From NCBI RefSeq assembly GCF_001277255.1, contig NZ_CP012264.1, positions 2,852,001 through 2,916,000 of the forward strand: 64,000 nucleotides of DNA, in the 5' to 3' direction. Source of the DNA: Cronobacter condimenti 1330. GTDB lineage: Bacteria; Pseudomonadota; Gammaproteobacteria; Enterobacterales; Enterobacteriaceae. The notes beneath the pieces were generated by a model that worked only from the letters and a program-made list of their open reading frames with translations, did no database searches and was not told where the DNA came from. This document shows positions 60,892 to 64,000 of the stretch, piece by piece. The position numbers were made by a program, and so were the translations under genes. Every line of letters begins with the position of its first letter. Positions within the stretch are counted from its first letter, which is position 1.

Positions 60892-61623
60892 ATGAATGCT
60901 GAAAAACCGCCAGTTGCGCACAACGTAGACTTAGAAGAAATCGCCAAATTTGAAGCTGTCGCTTCGCGCTGGTGGGACCCGGAAGGGGAGTTTAAACCGC
61001 TGCATCGCATTAACCCGCTGCGTCTGGGTTATATCGCCGAACGTGCAGGCGGTCTGTTCGGGAAAAAGGTGCTGGATGTCGGCTGCGGCGGCGGCATTCT
61101 CTCAGAGAGCATGGCGCGCGAAGGGGCTCACGTGACGGGGCTTGATATGGGCGCCGAGCCGCTCGCGGTAGCGCGTCTGCACGCGCTTGAAAGCGGCGTT
61201 GAGCTTGAATACGTCCAGCGTACGGTTGAAGAACACGCGGCGCAGCATGCGGGCGAGTACGACGTCGTAACCTGCATGGAGATGCTGGAGCATGTGCCGG
61301 ACCCGCGCTCCGTGGTACAGGCCTGCGCGGCGCTCGTAAAACCCGGCGGCCACGTCTTTTTCTCAACGCTCAACCGCAACGCTAAATCCTGGCTGATGGC
61401 GGTGGTCGGCGCGGAATATGTCCTGCGTATGGTTCCCAAAGGCACCCACGACGCCAAAAAATTTATCCGCCCTTCTGAACTGCTGGGCTGGGTGGATGAA
61501 ACGTCGCTTGAAGAACGCCACATTATCGGCCTGCATTACAACCCGCTGACCAACCGTTTTAAACTCGCGCCCGGCGTGGATGTAAATTATATGTTGCATA
61601 CTCAGGCTAAAAACCCTGCCTGA
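60892..61623 (+). CDS. ubiG: Ubiquinone O-methyltransferase UbiG
   Basis: A 243-residue SAM-dependent methyltransferase catalysing both O-methylation steps of ubiquinone biosynthesis. SAM motif I is VLDVGCGGGILSE (about residues 60-72), followed by VTGLDMG and CMEMLEHVPDP. The N-terminus has NVDLEEIAKFEAVASRWWDP, typical of UbiG. An AAAGGAG ribosome site precedes the ATG. Divergent from gyrA, as in E. coli. Confidence 0.97.
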   Translation: MNAEKPPVAHNVDLEEIAKFEAVASRWWDPEGEFKPLHRINPLRLGYIAERAGGLFGKKVLDVGCGGGILSESMAREGAHVTGLDMGAEPLAVARLHALESGVELEYVQRTVEEHAAQHAGEYDVVTCMEMLEHVPDPRSVVQACAALVKPGGHVFFSTLNRNAKSWLMAVVGAEYVLRMVPKGTHDAKKFIRPSELLGWVDETSLEERHIIGLHYNPLTNRFKLAPGVDVNYMLHTQAKNPA

Positions 61624-61642
61624 TATAAGCTTTTGGTATTAA

Positions 61643-61671
61643 AAATTGCGCAACGTTCTGTTGCGCAATTT
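61643..61671 (+). terminator. Terminator after ubiG
   Basis: AAATTGCGCAAC-GTTCT-GTTGCGCAATTT followed by C-TTT, twenty bases past the ubiG stop. Confidence 0.7.
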
Positions 61672-61811
61672 CTTTCCTGACCAGGAAATCAGCGTTCGAT
61701 CAAAAATTCATTTTTTTTCCTGCCGCCTTGACAAGCCTTCAAGCCCTTATGACATGAGGACTTACTTAATTTCGAAATTTTGCAACCGCAAATTAACACT
61801 GAAATCAAGCC

Positions 61812-61839
61812 TTGTTCTCAAAAGAATCCGGACTAGAAT
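61812..61839 (+). promoter_or_regulatory. nrdA promoter
   Basis: TTGTTC (61812-61817), 16-bp spacer, TAGAAT (61834-61839), about 125 bases upstream of nrdA and just before the NrdR-like and DnaA boxes. Confidence 0.55.
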
Positions 61840-61887
61840 ACTCACCATATAGCGTTTCACTTATCTCAAACCCCCTATATATAGTAT
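61840..61887. promoter_or_regulatory. Probable NrdR box pair
   Basis: Box 2 (61872-61887) has the perfect core CTATATATAG. Box 1 (61840-61855) contains CACCATATAG, a weaker match. The centres are 32 bp apart, about three helical turns, the spacing usual for NrdR box pairs that repress nrd genes when dATP is abundant. Confidence 0.65.
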
Positions 61888-61896
61888 TTATCCACA
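61888..61896 (+). promoter_or_regulatory. DnaA box
   Basis: TTATCCACA, an exact consensus DnaA box, between NrdR box 2 and nrdA. Confidence 0.8.
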
Positions 61897-61908
61897 GAGT
61901 TAGTCACT

Positions 61909-61917
61909 TGTGGATAA
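61909..61917 (-). promoter_or_regulatory. DnaA box, inverted
   Basis: TGTGGATAA, the exact reverse complement of TTATCCACA, 12 bp after the first. E. coli nrdA also carries DnaA boxes linking dNTP supply to replication initiation. Confidence 0.8.
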
Positions 61918-61964
61918 GCGGGGGATATTTCTATTTTCACGGATTTCACGGACAGGTATTACCC

Positions 61965-64000
61965 ATGAATCAGAGTCTGCTGGTAACAAAACGAGATGGC
62001 AGCCAGGAACGCATTAACCTGGATAAAATTCATCGTGTTCTGGACTGGGCTGCAGAAGGTCTGCATAACGTCTCCATCTCCCAGGTAGAACTGCGTTCTC
62101 ACATTCAGTTCTACGACGGCATTAAAACCTCCGATATTCATGAAACCATCATCAAGGCGGCGGCAGACCTGATCTCCCGCGATGCGCCGGACTACCAGTA
62201 CCTGGCCGCGCGCCTGGCGATTTTCCATCTGCGTAAAAAAGCGTATGGCCAGTTCGAGCCGCCGAAGCTGTACGACCATGTCGTGAAGATGGTAGAGCTT
62301 GGCAAGTATGACCATCACCTGCTGCAGGATTACAGCGAAGACGAGTTCGCGCAGATGGACGGCTTTATCGACCACTGGCGTGATATGAACTTCTCTTACG
62401 CGGCGGTGAAGCAACTCGAAGGGAAATACCTGGTTCAGAACCGCGTGACCGGCGAGATCTACGAAAGCGCGCAGTTCCTCTACCTCCTGGTCGCAGCGTG
62501 CCTGTTCTCCAACTATCCGCGCGACACTCGCCTGGATTATGTGAAGCGCTTCTACGACGCGGTCTCCACCTTTAAGATTTCGCTGCCAACGCCGATCATG
62601 TCGGGCGTGCGTACCCCTACCCGTCAGTTCAGCTCGTGCGTTCTGATCGAGTGCGGCGACAGCCTGGATTCCATCAACGCGACCTCCAGCGCCATTGTGA
62701 AATATGTCTCCCAGCGTGCGGGGATCGGCATCAACGCGGGCCGCATTCGTGCGCTCGGAAGCCCGATTCGCGGCGGCGAAGCGTTCCACACCGGTTGCAT
62801 TCCGTTCTACAAGCATTTCCAGACTGCGGTGAAGTCCTGCTCTCAGGGCGGCGTTCGCGGTGGCGCGGCAACGCTGTTCTACCCAATGTGGCATCTGGAA
62901 GTTGAAAGCCTGCTGGTGTTGAAAAACAACCGCGGCACCGAAGCCAACCGCGTGCGTCACATGGACTATGGCGTGCAGATCAACAAGCTGATGTATCAGC
63001 GTCTGCTGAAAGGCGAAGACATCACCCTCTTCAGCCCGTCCGACGTGCCAGGCCTGTATGATGCGTTCTTCGCCAATCAGGACGAGTTCGAACGTCTGTA
63101 CACCAAATATGAGCAGGATGACAGCATCCGCAAACAGCGTATTAAAGCCTCTGAGCTGTTCTCGCTGATGATGCAGGAGCGCGCCTCTACCGGCCGTATC
63201 TACATCCAGAACGTGGATCACTGCAACACCCACAGCCCGTTCGATCCGGTTGTCGCGCCGGTGCGCCAGTCCAACCTGTGCCTGGAAATCGCGCTGCCGA
63301 CCAAACCGATGGAAGATGTGAACGACGAGAATGGCGAAATCGCGCTCTGCACCCTCTCCGCGTTCAACCTGGGCGCTATCGAGAGCCTGGACGAGCTTGA
63401 AGAGCTGGCCATCCTCGCGGTTCGCGCGCTTGACGCCCTGCTGGACTACCAGGATTACCCGATCCCGGCGGCGAAACGCGGCGCGATGGGCCGCCGTACC
63501 CTCGGTATTGGCGTGATTAACTTCGCGTACTATCTCGCGAAGCACGGCGTACGCTACTCAGACGGCAGCGCCAACAATCTGACGCACAAAACGTTTGAAG
63601 CGATTCAGTACTTCCTGCTGAAAGCCTCTAATGACCTGGCGAAAGAGCAAGGCGCGTGCCCGTGGTTCAACGAAACCACCTACAGCAAAGGCATCCTGCC
63701 GATCGACACGTACAAAAAAGATCTGGATGCGATTGCGAACGAGCCGCTGCATTACGACTGGGAAACCCTGCGCGAATCTATTCAGACGCATGGCCTGCGT
63801 AACTCCACGCTCTCCGCGCTGATGCCATCTGAAACCTCTTCGCAGATCTCGAACGCGACCAACGGCATCGAGCCGCCGCGCGGCCACATCAGCATCAAGG
63901 CGTCAAAAGACGGTATCCTGCGTCAGGTAGTGCCGGACTACGAAGCGCTTAAAGATAAATATGAGCTGCTGTGGGAAATGCCGGGCAACGACGGTTATCT
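61965..64000 (+). CDS. nrdA: Ribonucleoside-diphosphate reductase 1 alpha subunit NrdA (3' end cut off)
   Basis: Class Ia ribonucleotide reductase large subunit, which reduces NDPs to dNDPs with NrdB. 678 of about 761 codons are present. The N-terminal ATP-cone (LLVTKRDGSQERINLDKIHR) gives allosteric activity control. Catalytic C225 (FSSCVLIECG), the Cys/Glu pair in NLCLEIALPT and the second redox Cys in ALCTLSAFNLG are visible. The C-terminal tyrosines of the radical path and the swinging-arm cysteines lie beyond the window. No frameshift was seen. Confidence 0.98.
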   Translation, partial: MNQSLLVTKRDGSQERINLDKIHRVLDWAAEGLHNVSISQVELRSHIQFYDGIKTSDIHETIIKAAADLISRDAPDYQYLAARLAIFHLRKKAYGQFEPPKLYDHVVKMVELGKYDHHLLQDYSEDEFAQMDGFIDHWRDMNFSYAAVKQLEGKYLVQNRVTGEIYESAQFLYLLVAACLFSNYPRDTRLDYVKRFYDAVSTFKISLPTPIMSGVRTPTRQFSSCVLIECGDSLDSINATSSAIVKYVSQRAGIGINAGRIRALGSPIRGGEAFHTGCIPFYKHFQTAVKSCSQGGVRGGAATLFYPMWHLEVESLLVLKNNRGTEANRVRHMDYGVQINKLMYQRLLKGEDITLFSPSDVPGLYDAFFANQDEFERLYTKYEQDDSIRKQRIKASELFSLMMQERASTGRIYIQNVDHCNTHSPFDPVVAPVRQSNLCLEIALPTKPMEDVNDENGEIALCTLSAFNLGAIESLDELEELAILAVRALDALLDYQDYPIPAAKRGAMGRRTLGIGVINFAYYLAKHGVRYSDGSANNLTHKTFEAIQYFLLKASNDLAKEQGACPWFNETTYSKGILPIDTYKKDLDAIANEPLHYDWETLRESIQTHGLRNSTLSALMPSETSSQISNATNGIEPPRGHISIKASKDGILRQVVPDYEALKDKYELLWEMPGNDGY

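Noticed and set aside
61959..63545. 528-codon ORF opposite nrdA
   Set aside because: The nrdA frame is intact and near-identical to the known protein; the antisense frame is a codon-bias artefact.

Overview
The window is a chromosomal segment of a member of the Enterobacteriaceae. Most of it follows the order of the 47-50 min region of the E. coli map: yeiQ-yeiR-lpxT-mepS-pdeN(rtn)-yejABEF-yejG-bcr-rsuA-radD(yejH)-rplY-yejK-yejL-lapC(yejM)-proL, and later yojI-alkB-ada-apbE-ompC-micF-rcsD-rcsB-rcsC-gyrA-ubiG-nrdA. The proteins are close to, but clearly different from, E. coli in length and sequence, and the backbone is moderately GC-rich. This fits a Cronobacter/Franconibacter/Enterobacter-type genome, but the genus is an inference and cannot be settled from this window.

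Left backbone (1-21.1 kb). A truncated uxuA faces yeiQ across an intergenic region with two sequences resembling hexuronate-repressor operators. Then come the YeiR metallochaperone-type GTPase, lipid A modification (lpxT), a peptidoglycan endopeptidase (mepS), a c-di-GMP phosphodiesterase (pdeN), the YejABEF oligopeptide importer, and a block for drug efflux, rRNA modification, DNA repair, ribosomal protein L25, nucleoid association and LPS control. It ends at tRNA-Pro(GGG).

Accessory region (21.1-44.9 kb). In E. coli the interval between proL and yojI carries narP, ccm, nap, eco and mqo. None of these is present here. The interval instead holds a DUF4126 membrane protein, a BetT-type choline transporter, a two-gene PQQ polyol dehydrogenase resembling SldBA, a glutathione peroxidase, an AraC/SDR divergent pair, and an AT-rich stretch (about 30.2-35.7 kb). 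That stretch contains an unrecognised membrane protein, an orphan protein, a free-standing lipoprotein with a TolA C-terminal domain, a YjaB-like acetyltransferase, a TetR/SDR pair with tandem operators, remnants of an HxlR regulator and an IS630-type transposase, and five copies of a hairpin-forming repeat related to TCCGCTTCGTGCCA. After it come DUF523, a low-molecular-weight phosphatase with an overlapping upstream ORF, an MFS remnant, a GST and a nitrosative-stress cluster: a DUF1971 (YeaR-like) protein, a KTSC protein, norW, norV, norR and a SulP transporter. The norV-norR interval contains a sigma-54 promoter and three GT-N7-AC NorR sites.

Right backbone (44.9-64 kb). This holds the YojI exporter, the alkB-ada adaptive response operon, apbE, ompC with its OmpR-type promoter, the divergent micF antisense RNA, the full Rcs phosphorelay (rcsD, rcsB, rcsC), gyrA with wild-type Ser83/Asp87, ubiG, and the first 678 codons of nrdA. 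The nrdA control region carries two DnaA boxes and a probable pair of NrdR boxes.

No CRISPR array, intact insertion sequence, prophage or complete integrative element was seen. The most interesting material is the AT-rich part of the accessory region: the orphan TolA-domain lipoprotein, two unrecognised genes and the repeat family. Comparisons with E. coli proteins are from memory, not from a search.
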